Shown here piece by piece: positions 42,369 through 51,288 of a DNA stretch of 64,000 nt. Below the pieces are notes generated by a model. That model was not told the DNA's origin, did not search any database, and saw only the letters and a list, made by a program, of their open reading frames with translations. A program made the position numbers and the translations under genes. Each line of letters starts with the position of its first letter. Positions within the stretch are counted from its first letter, which is position 1. Where the stretch lies: contig JBGCCY010000097.1 of assembly GCA_045104975.1 (NCBI GenBank), positions 8,220-72,219 of the forward strand, given 5' to 3'. This DNA is from CAJQQY01 sp045104975. Lineage in GTDB: Bacteria > Bacteroidota > Bacteroidia > Chitinophagales > Saprospiraceae.

Positions 42369-42680
42369 TTATTTTTTAATCTCTATGTGTTTAGGGACTC
42401 GCCTCCTTGAGATAAAACCAGGACTATGTCCCCAATCGAAATCTTTTTTGTAATTTGATTTGATATTTGGTCGACCACTATCTGCTCCATAAAATTCTTC
42501 TTGAAGAAAGTCTTCTTCATCTTTTGTTAGTTCTCGGACCGTTCCGTCAGCTTCAACTGAAACATATTCAGTTCCTACTTCTTTTGGTCTGAGCGGTCTT
42601 AAATATTTCAAATAAATATATAAGAATCCTACTCCAATTAAAGCTAAGATGAAAAGTAATAGGTATAAAGCAATTTTCAT
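42369..42680 (-). CDS. Small single-helix membrane protein of unknown function
   Basis: This 103-residue protein has one helix at residues 3-25 (IALYLLLFILALIGVGFLYIYLKYL), followed by a charged tail (ELTKDEEDFLQEEFYG, then DWGHSPGFISRRRVPKH). No family recognised. It lies 29 bp downstream of the TsaC-like gene on the same strand. The composition and position suggest a real gene; the role is unknown. Confidence 0.65.
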   Translation of the reverse strand: MKIALYLLLFILALIGVGFLYIYLKYLRPLRPKEVGTEYVSVEADGTVRELTKDEEDFLQEEFYGADSGRPNIKSNYKKDFDWGHSPGFISRRRVPKHIEIKK

Positions 42681-42709
42681 TAGAATAATTTGCAGGTATT
42701 AAAAAAAAA

Positions 42710-43306
42710 TTACTCCCGCAAAAAAATCAATTCCTCCTTTTCCGAAAATTTAGCAATTACTGAAGGTTGACTCAACTTCTTTTCCCCTTGTTTCCATTTA
42801 ACAACATAATCCACACCAGTAATTACATCAGAACTAATTCCTCCAAAATTCGCAGGAAATGGTTTATCATTAATATTCGCAGAAGATGCGATTAATGGTT
42901 TTCCAAATTGTCCAATCAACTCTTTGCAAAAAGAATCCTGCACCACTCGAATGGCCACACTACCATTCCTATCATGAGAAATAGCAGGTAAGTTTTTAGC
43001 ACGATCATAAATCATCGTAAGTGGCTGCAGATGATGTATTAGTAAAGTTTCGATTCTAGGATGTACATGCTCGACATAATTTTTGAGCATTTCGATGGAG
43101 TTGACTAGAATGACAAAAGGATTGTCGTAAGGTCTTTTTTTAAGGTCAAAAATTCGTTGGACAGCGTCTTCATTAGTAGCGTCACAACCAATTCCCCAAA
43201 TCGTATCAGTTGGATAAAGGATCAATCCACTATTTTCTAAAGTTGTAGTAATAGTTTCCAGATTGTCTTTTCCAAACATTAATTGTTGTAGGTCAGTTTG
43301 CATCAT
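42710..43306 (-). CDS. L-threonylcarbamoyladenylate synthase (TsaC/Sua5/YrdC family)
   Basis: The protein has 198 residues, close to TsaC size. The YrdC core is complete: LYPTDTIWGIGCDATNEDAVQRIFDLKKRPYDNPFVILV (about 31-69), LTMIYDRAKNLP near 95-107, VAIRVVQDSF, and KPLIASSANINDKPFP near 137-152 (S-x-SSAN type ATP/threonine site). It would make threonylcarbamoyl-AMP for the t6A37 tRNA modification. The K-x-R, SAN and tail segments are intact. It starts 512 bp from the divergent surface-protein gene. Confidence 0.92.
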   Translation of the reverse strand: MMQTDLQQLMFGKDNLETITTTLENSGLILYPTDTIWGIGCDATNEDAVQRIFDLKKRPYDNPFVILVNSIEMLKNYVEHVHPRIETLLIHHLQPLTMIYDRAKNLPAISHDRNGSVAIRVVQDSFCKELIGQFGKPLIASSANINDKPFPANFGGISSDVITGVDYVVKWKQGEKKLSQPSVIAKFSEKEELIFLRE

Positions 43307-43818
43307 TGTTAAGTAGATTAAGGTCTATAATCAGGTTTTTTATAAAAAATTAGGAAATAGGGAAATCAAAAAGTTACAAATGTTGGTTTTGAGGGAATTG
43401 TTTCAGTTTCATATTTATTAACGGAAAGGAAGCTTTCAAAAAGTATTTTTTTTGTCAAAACTTAATCAATTAGTCAGCTAGGCGCAATATATTAATTTTT
43501 TAAAGTGTTAATTATTCAAATTACCCAACTGTTATTATATTACTTTCACGTCTTAAGTTATAATTAACGTTTGCTCTTGGAAGAATGTTATTTTTTATTG
43601 AAAAAATTAATATTTAATTTTCTCTTATTATTTTTGTGAATGATCCTTTCTCAAATAATGGTTTTTGAAAAGTAAAATTAAAGACAAAATATTCGTTTCT
43701 TTAGCTGTTGAAGCAACGTAACTCAAAAAAAATGATTCTAATAAATAGAATGATTAAAAGAACTATAGAAAGTAATATCACCAAATAGCTATTCACCTCA
43801 TTCAACTAAAACTTAACT
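43307..43818. other. Divergent intergenic region, no gene seen
   Basis: This is 512 bp of very AT-rich sequence between the TsaC-type gene and the first of the three paralogous surface proteins. It must hold both promoters. I see only short palindromes such as TCTAATAAATAGA and no strong promoter pair or long ORF. Confidence 0.4.
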
Positions 43819-46083
43819 TTGAAAGTATTGAAAAAGTTAGCCATTATAATCATCTCATTTTTAGCGTTTTTTAACGCACAAGCTGCTCACATTATCGGAG
43901 GAGACATTACCTATGTTTGTTTAGGTAACAATCAGTATGAATTTACAATGAAAATTTATAGAGATTGTGCTAGCACGGGTGCTTTGTTTGATTCTGCTCC
44001 AGGAGCATTTACTGTAGGTTCGGTTACCGTTTATAAAGATGGAACAGTTGTGCCACATATTCCTACAGTAACATTAGCTGCTCCAGTAATTACTGATATT
44101 CCGGCTGATGTTTCTAATCCATGCCTGATTATTCCAGAGGATGTTTGTGTAGAAGAAGGAATTTATGTTTTCACCTTGACTCTACCAACTGACCCAAATA
44201 GTTATCATATTGTTTATCAGCGATGTTGTAGAAATAATTCTATCAATAATATTATTCTACCTGGAGAAACAGGTGCTACTTATACGATAGAACTCACTCC
44301 TGAAGCACAACAAACTTCAACAGGATGTGTGAATAATAGTCCAACTTTTAATAATTTTCCTCCAATAATTATTTGTGTCAATGAGCCAATTGATTTTGAT
44401 CATTCGGCTTCAGATAGTGATGGAGATCAACTAGTCTATAAATTTTGTAGTCCTAAAGTAGGAGGAGGAACAGATGGAACGATGGGAGGAGATGCGAATG
44501 CTTTTACGGGAGTAGCTCCTAATCCAGATTCTCCACCTCCATACTCAAATGTTTCTTTCATTGCCGGAACTTTTAGTCCACTCAATCCGATGGGAGGAAA
44601 TCCGCAAGTAACGATTGATGCAACAACTGGTTTAATTACAGGAATTCCAAATGCCGTAGGACAATATGTGGTTGGAGTTTGTGTAGAAGAATATCGAAAT
44701 GGAGTTTTACTAAGTGTGGTCAAACGAGATTTTCAATTTAATGTAGAAAGTTGTGAGCCAACTGTTTTTGCTCAAATCCAAAATGATGAAGTGGTCAACG
44801 GAAATGAATTTGTCGTTAACTCTTGTGGAAATAATACGATTACATTCATAGATGAAAGTTTTGATCAAGCATTTATAAATACCTATGATTGGAGTTTTGA
44901 TTTGAACAATGGCGATACAGCGACTTCGACTACCCAAAATACGAGTATTACTTTTCCTGGTTTAGGAACTTACCAAGGTCAATTAATCTTAAATCAAGGT
45001 TCGCCATGTGATGATACCGCAAATATTTTTGTCAATATTTATCCTGAAATAAATGCAGATTTTACTTATGCTTATGATACTTGTGTAGCTGGTCCAGTAA
45101 GTTTTAATAATCTATCTGCTTCAGGTGCTGGTGCGATTACGGGTAATCTATGGGAATACGGAGATGGAAACTCAGGCAACGATGTTAATCCAGATTACCT
45201 CTATTCAGCACCTGGAAATATTCCAGTAACGTTGACTGTGGAAGATATGAATGGTTGTATAGATGATACAACTCAAGTAATTGAATGGTATCCTGCGCCG
45301 CCGATTTTGATAATTGAACCAAGTATTTACAAAGGCTGTATTCCTCAAAATGTATTTTTTAATAATCTCTCCACGCCAATTGATGATACTTATGATATTG
45401 TTTGGGAGTTTGGAGATGGTAGTACTAGTGGCGAAATTAGTCCATCTTATATTTATGAGACACCGGGAGTTTATGATGTTTCTCTTACAGTAACTTCGCC
45501 AATTGGTTGTTCGATTAGTGATTTTTTCCCGAACTTGATAACGGTGGAACCATCACCTGTAGCGAATTTTACTTTTACTCCAAATGCTCCTACCAACTTC
45601 CAACCAGAGGTAGAATTTACAGATTTGTCGATTGATGCGGTGCAATGGTTTTGGAGTTTTAATGAAACAGAAACTTCATTTGATCAAAATCCTACGTATA
45701 TTTTTCCAGATACAGGTTTGCAAAAAGTGACTTTGATTGTGACTCATGAATCAGGTTGCCAAGATACTTTGACACAATGTATTGATGTAATTCCGAAAGT
45801 AGCTTACTTCTTACCGAATGCATTTACTCCAAATTTTGATTCTATCAATGATGAGTTTTTTGGAAAAGGCTTTTTTGTTGGAATGGAAAATTTCAATATG
45901 ACCATTTGGAATCGATGGGGAGAATTGGTTTTTGAAACATCCGATCCCTTTGAAGGCTGGAATGGAAAAAAATTAAATAATGGAAAAGATTCGCCCCAAG
46001 GGGTTTATGTCGTAGTGGTAACTTATACTGGTCCAAGGGGAGGAGATGTGGAATTGAAAGGGTTTGCGACGATTGTGAAATAG
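43819..46083 (+). CDS. PKD-domain surface protein with type B T9SS C-terminal domain (paralogue 1)
   Basis: The protein has 754 residues. Translation starts at a TTG codon: it is the only start that yields the signal peptide KVLKKLAIIIISFLAFFNAQA and there is an in-frame TAA 12 bp upstream. The mature N-terminal module (about 22-320) begins AHIIGGDITYVCLG and has a conserved Cys pattern: YRDC, NPCLIIPEDVC, YQRCCRNNSINNII, PPIIICVNEP, LVYKFCSP, GVCVEEYRNG and CEPTV. PKD-like domains follow (DWSFDLNNGDT, LWEYGDGNSGN, VWEFGDGSTSG), and the last 85 residues are the gliding motility-associated CTD (FLPNAFTPNFDSINDEFFG ... WNRWGELVFE). It would be exported by T9SS to the surface. First of three tandem copies. 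Confidence 0.9.
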   Translation: MKVLKKLAIIIISFLAFFNAQAAHIIGGDITYVCLGNNQYEFTMKIYRDCASTGALFDSAPGAFTVGSVTVYKDGTVVPHIPTVTLAAPVITDIPADVSNPCLIIPEDVCVEEGIYVFTLTLPTDPNSYHIVYQRCCRNNSINNIILPGETGATYTIELTPEAQQTSTGCVNNSPTFNNFPPIIICVNEPIDFDHSASDSDGDQLVYKFCSPKVGGGTDGTMGGDANAFTGVAPNPDSPPPYSNVSFIAGTFSPLNPMGGNPQVTIDATTGLITGIPNAVGQYVVGVCVEEYRNGVLLSVVKRDFQFNVESCEPTVFAQIQNDEVVNGNEFVVNSCGNNTITFIDESFDQAFINTYDWSFDLNNGDTATSTTQNTSITFPGLGTYQGQLILNQGSPCDDTANIFVNIYPEINADFTYAYDTCVAGPVSFNNLSASGAGAITGNLWEYGDGNSGNDVNPDYLYSAPGNIPVTLTVEDMNGCIDDTTQVIEWYPAPPILIIEPSIYKGCIPQNVFFNNLSTPIDDTYDIVWEFGDGSTSGEISPSYIYETPGVYDVSLTVTSPIGCSISDFFPNLITVEPSPVANFTFTPNAPTNFQPEVEFTDLSIDAVQWFWSFNETETSFDQNPTYIFPDTGLQKVTLIVTHESGCQDTLTQCIDVIPKVAYFLPNAFTPNFDSINDEFFGKGFFVGMENFNMTIWNRWGELVFETSDPFEGWNGKKLNNGKDSPQGVYVVVVTYTGPRGGDVELKGFATIVK

Positions 46084-46095
46084 GATAAGAATAAC

Positions 46096-46189
46096 GAATA
46101 TCGAACAAGGATTTGTGAAAATTGACGATACTTCTCAAGAAAGAAATATATAAGTATTGTCAGTTTTCACAAATCCTTGTTCGATATTC
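46096..46189. repeat. 37-bp-arm hairpin of the GAATATC...CAAGGA type
   Basis: The left arm 46096-46132 and right arm 46153-46189 pair at all 37 positions if two G-T wobble pairs are allowed, around a 20-nt loop. The start of the left arm (GAATATCGAACAAGGA) shares its pattern with the repeat at 13343-13403. It follows the stop of paralogue 1 after 12 bp and has no T-run directly after the stem. Confidence 0.9.
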
Positions 46190-46264
46190 TTCAGAAACTG
46201 CCGCCATTTGTACTTAATTTTTAATAGTTTTTTATTTCAAAACAAAAAGGGTGGATTTTATGTT

Positions 46265-46393
46265 AAAAATGCCGAAATTACATAGGTAATAATCTTGTAC
46301 CAATCTATTGAAATAACAAATTCCCGAATTTTTCTATTGTTTTAACAAAATCAACAGCTGGATTTTTCATAAAATCCAATAAAAAAACAAGTG
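46265..46393 (+). promoter_or_regulatory. Leader shared by paralogues 2 and 3 (copy 1)
   Basis: This 129-bp leader starts with AAAAATGCCGAAATTA, found identically 128 bp before the start of the next paralogue (48844-48859). Downstream, TTCCCGAATTTTTCT and a run AACAAAATC...AAATCC are also alike. The promoter and 5' untranslated region were evidently duplicated with the gene. Exact -33/-7 positions are not clear. Confidence 0.6.
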
Positions 46394-48661
46394 ATGAAAA
46401 TAAATCTACAAACACTTTTCTTGTTCCTATTTCTCTTTCCATTAGGATATCTTCAAGCAGCTCACGTTATCGGTGGGGAATTAACCTATGTATGTTTAGG
46501 TAATGGTGATTATGAGATTACCATGAAAATTTATCGAGATTGCCAAGGGAATGGTGCAGGATTCGATGGCCCAGGGAATGGCCGGATGTCTATATATAAT
46601 GGTAGCGATTTGTTGAATGAGTTTGATAAAATAGTCATGCCAGAACCTGTTATTACAGATATCCAACCAGACATTAATAATCCATGTTTGATTTTACCTT
46701 CCAATGTTTGTGTAGAACAAGGTTTATATGTTTTTAATTTAAGTGATTTTAATATTGGTAATATTAATTTACCACTAAGCACAGATAGTTATTACATCAT
46801 ATATCAGAGATGTTGTAGAAATAATTCAATCAATAATATTATTGACCCAGGTGGAACAGGTGCTACTTTTTATGTAGAAATTACCCCTGAATCGCAAGCT
46901 TTATGTAATAATACGCCAACCTTTAATGAATTCCCACCTATTGTAATTTGTGTTAATGAACAATTAACTTTTGATCATTCTGCTACAGATATAGATGGTG
47001 ATCTATTAGTATATGAATTATGTAGTCCATTGAAAGGAGGAGGAACTGCGGGTTGGCAAACACCAGGAAATGCTGCAGATTTTGATGGAACTAATCCAAA
47101 CCCAGATGCACCACCACCATATGATAATGTTACTTTTGTTTCCGGAACTTTTGGGCCACTTGATCCAATTGGTGGAGATCCGCCCTTAAGTATTAATCCA
47201 ACAACAGGAGTTTTATCAGGAATGCCAGATGCCGAAGGACAATATGTAGTTGGAATTTGTGTCAAAGAATATCGAAATGGAGTTTTATTGAGTACGATTC
47301 AAAGAGACTTTCAATTTAATGTAGCGTTTTGTGAACCGACAGTAGTTGCTTCAGTTGATGGAGATGATTTGATTCAGACTGATCCGTTATTTCAATTTTA
47401 TAATTGTAATGGAGATACGACCTTTAATTTTGTAGCACCGTCCTCTCAATTTATCAATGAATATTTGTGGGAGTTTGATCTAGGCGGATTGAATCCACTT
47501 TCGCTTAGTCAGCAAAGTGTTGATATAACTTTTCCGGGATATGGAGTTTATGAAGGGTTATTGATATTGAATCCAGGAACTGATTGTGGAGATACTGCTA
47601 CTATTTCAGTAGAGATTTTTGAACCACCTACTGTAGATTTTACTTTCGAATATGATACTTGTGTGGCTGGGCCCGTTGTTTATACAGATATGTCAACAGG
47701 GGTAACTGCCGGCATTGCTGAATGGGATTGGGATTTTGGAAATGGAGAATTTTCTGATACTCAAAGCCCAGTATTTAATTATACTGACCCAGGAGTTTAC
47801 AATGTATCACTTACCGTAATAGATGAAAATGGATGCTCGAATGAGATTATTCAAGAAGTGACTTGGTTGCCTGTCCCACCATTAATTGTCATTGAGCCAA
47901 GTTCTTTTACAGGATGTGCTCCTTTGGATATTTTCTTTAATAATTTATCCACCCCGATTGATGATACTTATGAAATTATTTGGGATTATGGAGATGGAGG
48001 AATTGGAACTGATATCAGTCCATCTTATACTTATGATACACCTGGGAAGTATACGATTAATGTAGGGATTACCTCCCCGATTGGATGTTATACGGAGAGA
48101 AATTTTCCTAATTTGATTCAAGTTGATTCTTTCCCAGAAGCAGATTTCTATTTTGGCCCTGATCGAATTACGAATTTTATGCCTGAGGTAAATTTCTTTG
48201 ATAATTCTCTTAGAGATTATAAATGGCAATGGGACTTTGCAGGACAAGGTTTTTCCTATGAAGAGAATCCAACGTTTTCGTTTCCAGATACAGGACTTCA
48301 AATTATAGAATTGATTGTGACCACAGAAGCTGGTTGTATGGATACTATTCAAAAAGTAGTTGATGTGATTCCAGAAGTTCGATACTTTTTACCAAATGCA
48401 TTTACACCAAATGATGATACGGTTAATGATGAATTTAAAGGTGTGGGATATTATCGAGGTATGCGAGATTATTCCTTCCAGGTTTGGAATCGTTATGGTG
48501 AATTAGTTTTTGAAACACGTGATCCTGATGAAGGTTGGAATGGCCGAAAATATAATGGAGGTGGAAAAATGCCTCTTGGAGTTTACGTTTGTCAAGTGAG
48601 TTATAGGAGTCCCAGAGGGGTCCCGAAAGAAGTGCAAGGGTTTATAACTTTGATAAAATAA
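46394..48661 (+). CDS. PKD-domain surface protein with type B T9SS C-terminal domain (paralogue 2)
   Basis: The 755-residue protein starts at the ATG at 46394 (a GTG directly before it is less likely). The signal peptide ends at LGYLQA and the mature start AHVIGGELTYVCLG is like paralogue 1, with the same Cys motifs (YRDCQG, NPCLILPSNVC, YQRCCRNNSI, PPIVICVNEQ, LVYELCSP, GICVKEYRNG). PKD-type domains follow (EWDWDFGNGEFSD, IIWDYGDGGIGT, KWQWDFAGQGF), and the type B CTD (FLPNAFTPNDDTVNDEFKG ... VWNRYGELVFETRDPDEGW) is nearly identical to that of paralogue 3. Expected at the cell surface via T9SS. The near-identity of the last 250 residues with paralogue 3 indicates recent duplication or gene conversion. 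Confidence 0.92.
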   Translation: MKINLQTLFLFLFLFPLGYLQAAHVIGGELTYVCLGNGDYEITMKIYRDCQGNGAGFDGPGNGRMSIYNGSDLLNEFDKIVMPEPVITDIQPDINNPCLILPSNVCVEQGLYVFNLSDFNIGNINLPLSTDSYYIIYQRCCRNNSINNIIDPGGTGATFYVEITPESQALCNNTPTFNEFPPIVICVNEQLTFDHSATDIDGDLLVYELCSPLKGGGTAGWQTPGNAADFDGTNPNPDAPPPYDNVTFVSGTFGPLDPIGGDPPLSINPTTGVLSGMPDAEGQYVVGICVKEYRNGVLLSTIQRDFQFNVAFCEPTVVASVDGDDLIQTDPLFQFYNCNGDTTFNFVAPSSQFINEYLWEFDLGGLNPLSLSQQSVDITFPGYGVYEGLLILNPGTDCGDTATISVEIFEPPTVDFTFEYDTCVAGPVVYTDMSTGVTAGIAEWDWDFGNGEFSDTQSPVFNYTDPGVYNVSLTVIDENGCSNEIIQEVTWLPVPPLIVIEPSSFTGCAPLDIFFNNLSTPIDDTYEIIWDYGDGGIGTDISPSYTYDTPGKYTINVGITSPIGCYTERNFPNLIQVDSFPEADFYFGPDRITNFMPEVNFFDNSLRDYKWQWDFAGQGFSYEENPTFSFPDTGLQIIELIVTTEAGCMDTIQKVVDVIPEVRYFLPNAFTPNDDTVNDEFKGVGYYRGMRDYSFQVWNRYGELVFETRDPDEGWNGRKYNGGGKMPLGVYVCQVSYRSPRGVPKEVQGFITLIK

Positions 48662-48740
48662 ATATTTTTAAAGAGTCGTCAAGCGTTTCTTGTTTTCCGT
48701 GCTTACTATTTTAACGCAAGCCTTAAGACGAGACAATTAT

Positions 48741-48789
48741 AAAAAAAAATGCCCACCGGTTCTGAATTGAATCGGCGGGCATTTTTTTT
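48741..48789 (+). terminator. Intrinsic terminator of paralogue 2
   Basis: The stem ATGCCCACCG / CGGCGGGCAT (one A-C mismatch) is flanked by A9 and T7. Confidence 0.85.
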
Positions 48790-48843
48790 GAAAAAAATTA
48801 TTATAGTTATTTTTTAAAAAACGAAAAATGCAAATTTTCTTTA

Positions 48844-48971
48844 AAAAATGCCGAAATTAGATCATGTAAAGTTGACTAAATTATTAAAAGATAATTTCCC
48901 AGATTTTTCTTTTTTTATAAAAAACAATTCGCAATAAGATTTTCAACAAAATCCTATTTAAAAAAAAAGTG
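48844..48971 (+). promoter_or_regulatory. Leader shared by paralogues 2 and 3 (copy 2)
   Basis: This 128-bp leader opens with the same 16-base AAAAATGCCGAAATTA as the leader at 46265 and has matching TTTCCCAGATTTTTCT and AACAAAATCC segments, with the spacing to the start kept within one base. It supports duplication of the whole unit. Confidence 0.6.
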
Positions 48972-51206
48972 ATGAAAATAAAACTACGAACAATTCTTTT
49001 CTTATTCTTTCTATTTCCATTAGGTTATATTCAAGCTGCTCATATTATTGGAGGAGATTTGACCTACCGTTGTTTAGCAAATGGAGATTATAGAATTTAT
49101 TTAAAAGTTTACCGAGATTGTCAAGCATCCAATGCAGCAGATTTTGATGGTACTCTTAATGGAAGGATGTCCATTTATAATGGATCAGATTTATCAACTG
49201 AGTTTGCTAAAATCATTATGCCTAATCCAGAAATAAGTATGATTAATCCTAATCTTAATAATCCCTGTTTGATCTTACCATCAAATGTATGTGTAGAACA
49301 AGGTGACTACCAATTCAATTTGAGTGCATTAGCTGTTGGAGCAATAGATTTACCATTGAGTACGGAGAGTTATTATATCATTTATCAACGGTGTTGTAGA
49401 AATAACTCTATTTCTAATCTTATTAATCCAGGTGCAACAGGGGCTACATTTTATGTGGAAATTACACCTGAGGCTCAAGCGTTGTGTAATAATGCACCTG
49501 CTTTTAATAGTTTTCCTCCCATCGTTGTCTGTGTTAATGAAGAGTTAGTTTTTGATCATTCTGCTACAGATGCAGATGGTGATTTATTGGTATATGAATT
49601 ATGTAGTCCAATTACAGGAGGGAGTACCAATACTCCTAATCCAGATCCAGATGCACCGCCGCCTTATGATAATGTTACGTTTGTTGCGCCAACTTATGGA
49701 CCGCTTGATCCGATTGGAGGAGATCCTCCGTTGAGTATTAATTCAACAACGGGCGTTTTAACAGGAACACCAGATGCCGAAGGACAATATGTAGTTGGGA
49801 TTTGTGTCAAAGAATATCGAAATGGAATTTTATTAAGTACGATTCAAAGAGATTTTCAATTCAATGTAGCATTCTGTGAACCAACTGTAGTTGCTACGGT
49901 TGATGGAGATTATTTTATACAGAGTGATTCAGTATTCCAATTTAATAATTGTGCAGGAGATACGACTTTAAATTTTACAGGACCTATTTCCCCAATGATT
50001 ACAGATTATTTATGGGAGTTTGATCTTGGAGGGTTAAATCCACTATCCTTAAATCAACAAAGTATTGATGTGACATTTCCAGGTTATGGAATCTATGAAG
50101 GATTATTAATTTTAAATCCTGGGACTGAATGTGGAGATACTGCTATGATAAATGTGGAAATTTCTGTACCACCAATGGTTGATTTTTCATTTGACTATGA
50201 TACTTGTGTCGCCGGACCAGTTACGTATGCTGATTTATCAGCAGGTGTAGATTCAGATATTGGGTTATGGTTTTGGGATTTTGGTGACAATGGAATATCG
50301 ACTGAAGCGAATCCAGTTTATAGTTATACCGATCCTGGCATTTATCCAGTTACTTTAATAGTAACTGATGAAAATGGTTGTTCCAATGAATTGATTCAGG
50401 AAGTCACTTGGTTACCAGTACCACCCTTGATTGTTATTGAGCCGAGTTCATTTAAAGGATGTCAGCCGTTGGATATTTTCTTTAATAATTTATCTACTCC
50501 AATTGATGATACTTATGAGATCATTTGGGATTTTGGAGATGGAGGAATAGGAACAGATATTAGTCCATCGTATACTTATTATGAACCAGGTGAATACACC
50601 ATTCATGTAGAAATTACTTCTCCGATTGGTTGTTATACTGATAGATTTTTTCCTAATTTGATTAAAGTTGATTCTTTTCCAGAGGCAGATTTTTATTTCG
50701 GCCCTGATCGAATTACGAACTTTAAGCCTGAAGTAAATTTCTTTGACAACTCTCTCAGAGATTACAAATGGGAATGGGATTTTGCAGGACAAGGTTTTTC
50801 TTATGAAGAGAATCCAACGTTTTCATTTCCAGATACTGGACTTCAAATTGTAGAATTGATCGTGACTACCGAAGAAGGCTGTCGAGATACTATTCAAAAA
50901 ATAGTTGATGTGATTCCAGAAGTTCGATATTTTTTACCAAATGCATTTACGCCAAATGATGATACGGTGAATGATGAATTTAAAGGAGCGGGATATTATC
51001 GAGGTATGCGAGATTATACTTTCCAGGTTTGGAATCGTTATGGTGAATTAGTTTTTGAAACACGTGATCCTGATGAAGGTTGGAACGGACGGAAATATAA
51101 TGGAGGTGGAAAAATGCCTCTTGGAGTATACGTTTGTCAAGTGAGTTATAGGACTCCAAGGGGAGTGCCGCAAGAGGTGCAAGGATTTATAACTTTGATA
51201 AAATAG
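48972..51206 (+). CDS. PKD-domain surface protein with type B T9SS C-terminal domain (paralogue 3)
   Basis: The protein has 744 residues from the ATG at 48972. The signal peptide (KIKLRTILFLFFLFPLGYIQA) and mature start AHIIGGDLTYRCLANGDYRIYLKVYRDCQA repeat the pattern of the two upstream copies, as do NPCLILPSNVC, YQRCCRNNSISNL, PPIVVCVNEE, LVYELCSP and GICVKEYRNG. A shortened linker (TNTPNPDPDAPPPYDNV) replaces the longer one of paralogue 2. PKD domains include LWFWDFGDNGIST and IIWDFGDGGIGT. The CTD (FLPNAFTPNDDTVNDEFKG ... VWNRYGELVF) is almost the same as in paralogue 2. The three genes are in the same direction but separated by terminators or hairpins, so each is probably its own unit. 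Confidence 0.92.
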   Translation: MKIKLRTILFLFFLFPLGYIQAAHIIGGDLTYRCLANGDYRIYLKVYRDCQASNAADFDGTLNGRMSIYNGSDLSTEFAKIIMPNPEISMINPNLNNPCLILPSNVCVEQGDYQFNLSALAVGAIDLPLSTESYYIIYQRCCRNNSISNLINPGATGATFYVEITPEAQALCNNAPAFNSFPPIVVCVNEELVFDHSATDADGDLLVYELCSPITGGSTNTPNPDPDAPPPYDNVTFVAPTYGPLDPIGGDPPLSINSTTGVLTGTPDAEGQYVVGICVKEYRNGILLSTIQRDFQFNVAFCEPTVVATVDGDYFIQSDSVFQFNNCAGDTTLNFTGPISPMITDYLWEFDLGGLNPLSLNQQSIDVTFPGYGIYEGLLILNPGTECGDTAMINVEISVPPMVDFSFDYDTCVAGPVTYADLSAGVDSDIGLWFWDFGDNGISTEANPVYSYTDPGIYPVTLIVTDENGCSNELIQEVTWLPVPPLIVIEPSSFKGCQPLDIFFNNLSTPIDDTYEIIWDFGDGGIGTDISPSYTYYEPGEYTIHVEITSPIGCYTDRFFPNLIKVDSFPEADFYFGPDRITNFKPEVNFFDNSLRDYKWEWDFAGQGFSYEENPTFSFPDTGLQIVELIVTTEEGCRDTIQKIVDVIPEVRYFLPNAFTPNDDTVNDEFKGAGYYRGMRDYTFQVWNRYGELVFETRDPDEGWNGRKYNGGGKMPLGVYVCQVSYRTPRGVPQEVQGFITLIK

Positions 51207-51222
51207 AATGAAATTTTTAGTG

Positions 51223-51266
51223 AAAAAACGCCCAACGGTAACATTGTGAATCGTTGGGCGTTTTTT
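51223..51266 (+). terminator. Intrinsic terminator of paralogue 3
   Basis: The stem AAAAAACGCCCAACG / CGTTGGGCGTTTTTT (51223-51237 and 51252-51266) is perfect. Confidence 0.93.
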
Positions 51267-51288
51267 GTGAAAAAATAAAACCTCCACA

